The notes beneath the pieces were generated by a model. The model was given only the letters and a program-made list of their open reading frames with translations. It was not told the DNA's origin and made no database searches. A stretch of DNA of 6,267 nucleotides from assembly GCA_009785715.1 (NCBI GenBank), contig WQVT01000152.1, positions 1-6,267 of the forward strand, in the 5' to 3' direction. Shown here piece by piece: positions 5,180 to 6,267 of this stretch (position 1 is its first letter; each line of letters starts with the position of its first letter). Made by a program: the position numbers and the translations under genes. This stretch comes from Acidimicrobiaceae bacterium. GTDB lineage: Bacteria > Actinomycetota > Acidimicrobiia > Acidimicrobiales > Palsa-688.

Positions 5180-6267
5180 ATGGACTACCAGATGATCTCG
5201 GTAGATGACCACATCGACCTGCAATACCTTCCGAGGGACCTCTGGACCGAGCGCCTGCCCGCCCCCCTCCGGGACCGGGGCCCGCGCGTCGTCGAGACCG
5301 AGACCGGCTACGCCTGGGTCTGCGAGGACCGCCGCTGGGGAACGTGGGCAGGTGGAGCGCCCCGGGGGCCCGAACCCCGGCGGTACTACAAGAATGCCCT
5401 GGAAAAGGGCGGCGTTTACGAGCCGGGCGTTCTCCGTCCGACGATCCCGGAGCTGCGTACGATCGACATGACCCGGGACGGAATCCAGGCCAGCTTCATG
5501 TTCGGCCCGATCTCCGCCTTTTCCTGCGAGGACCCCGATCTCCGGAACGCCATTCACCGCGCCTACAACGACTGGCTGATCGAGTTTTGCTCTTTTGATC
5601 CAGCCCGTTTGCATGGTATTGCCGCGTTGCCGGGCGGAGATGGCGACCTCGACGCATCGATCGCCGAGATGGAGCGTCTCGCCGATGACGGGCGACTGCA
5701 GCAGGTCAATTTCCTGATCGGTGGCACGAACCGCGTCTACTCGGACACCTGGGAGAAGTTCTGGGCGGCCGCCGAGGAGACCGGCATGATCGTGTCGTTC
5801 CACGTCGGCGGCGGTGCAGGCTTCCTGCCCGGAGGGGCGGCGCAGCGGCCGTCGTCGGTCTTCGGGCCGAGCAAGGGGTTCATCAACCAGTTCCTGGACA
5901 CCTTCTGGGGCCTGCTGGCCGAAGGGGTCCTCGACCGCCACGGCGGCGTACGGCTGATGCTCGCCGAAGTCGGCCTCGGCTGGCTGCCCTGGCTGGTGCA
6001 TGAGATGGACTACCGGTACCAGCGTCTGCTGGACAACCGGGAGTACTGGGACGAGCGTGGGGGCATCAACCTCACGATGGCTCCGAGCGAAGTCTGGAAA
6101 CGAAACTTCTGGGTCACCTTCCAGGACGATCCGGTCGGCCTGGCCCAACTCGAGTTCTGCAACGAGGACCACATCCTCTGGGCGTCCGACTATCCCCACC
6201 CGGACAGCACGTTCCCCGATTCGCGCCGGATCGCCGAGGAGCAGATGGCGGCACTCACCGCCGAACA
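5180..6267 (+). CDS. Amidohydrolase-2 family metal-dependent hydrolase/decarboxylase (3' end cut off)
   Basis: At least 362 codons, still open at the window edge. It begins with MISVDDHIDL, where D-x-H forms the first metal-site strand (Asp9, His11), followed by a PRDLW element typical of the family. VSFHVGGG gives His208, LAEVGLGWLPW gives Glu263, and ILWASDYPHPDS gives the catalytic Asp337 plus His340 of the D-Y-P-H signature. This is the layout of the large bacterial group related to ACMSD and gamma-resorcylate decarboxylases, so C-C or C-N cleavage of a cyclic or aromatic compound is plausible, but the substrate is not identifiable. ATG 5180 follows AGGGG with a four-base spacer. Unlike the neighbour at 5095, its metal ligands look complete. 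The two share a family but not obvious close similarity, so they are not a recent duplication. Little should be missing at the 3' end, since the D-Y-P-H motif is usually about 40 to 60 residues from the C-terminus. Confidence 0.88.
   Translation, partial: MDYQMISVDDHIDLQYLPRDLWTERLPAPLRDRGPRVVETETGYAWVCEDRRWGTWAGGAPRGPEPRRYYKNALEKGGVYEPGVLRPTIPELRTIDMTRDGIQASFMFGPISAFSCEDPDLRNAIHRAYNDWLIEFCSFDPARLHGIAALPGGDGDLDASIAEMERLADDGRLQQVNFLIGGTNRVYSDTWEKFWAAAEETGMIVSFHVGGGAGFLPGGAAQRPSSVFGPSKGFINQFLDTFWGLLAEGVLDRHGGVRLMLAEVGLGWLPWLVHEMDYRYQRLLDNREYWDERGGINLTMAPSEVWKRNFWVTFQDDPVGLAQLEFCNEDHILWASDYPHPDSTFPDSRRIAEEQMAALTAE

Noticed and set aside
5096..6199. Upstream extension of the minus-strand amidohydrolase frame to 6199
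   Set aside because: The added 368 residues are the antisense of the plus-strand amidohydrolase and show no domain; the family begins at the LIDAQVH strand just after GTG 5095.

Overview
The window is GC-rich, tightly packed and bacterial. Long antisense open frames, many GTG starts and one likely TTG start, four-base GTGA gene overlaps and the types of protein suggest a high-GC actinomycete-like bacterium (Actinomycetota). This rests on style and family resemblance, not on a marker gene.

Layout from left to right: (1) a divergent gene on the minus strand, of which only the first ten codons are present (31..1); (2) a spacer with a perfect CATGTG-GCG-CACATG inverted repeat; (3) a plus-strand FAD/NAD(P)H ferredoxin/rubredoxin-type reductase (209..1441); (4) a convergent four-gene minus-strand operon, read from about 4200 down to 1451; (5) a minus-strand amidohydrolase-2 family protein (5095..4268); (6) a divergent plus-strand amidohydrolase-2 family protein that runs off the window (5180..>6267).

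The central object is the minus-strand operon, which reads as a fluoride-resistance unit. In transcription order it has a TANNNT-type -10 box, a candidate fluoride (crcB) riboswitch, two tandem FluC/CrcB fluoride channel subunits, a protein with three tandem DUF190 (PII-like) domains, and a histidine-phosphatase (RHG) enzyme. The first three genes are joined by GTGA overlaps and the fourth follows after 12 bases. The riboswitch matches the known aptamer fold at the positions that matter and carries an extra hairpin between its first stem and the AAC joiner. One arm of that hairpin (GTGCTCCC) is the exact complement of the ribosome-binding region (GGGAGCAC) of the first channel gene. This suggests translational control by sequestering the binding site, and it places the true start of that gene at TTG 4097, not at the upstream GTG 4169, which lies inside the riboswitch.

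The flanking genes (reductase and two amidohydrolases) have the look of catabolic accessory genes, perhaps for aromatic or cyclic compounds, but their substrates cannot be read from the sequence. No mobile element, tRNA, rRNA or CRISPR array is visible.
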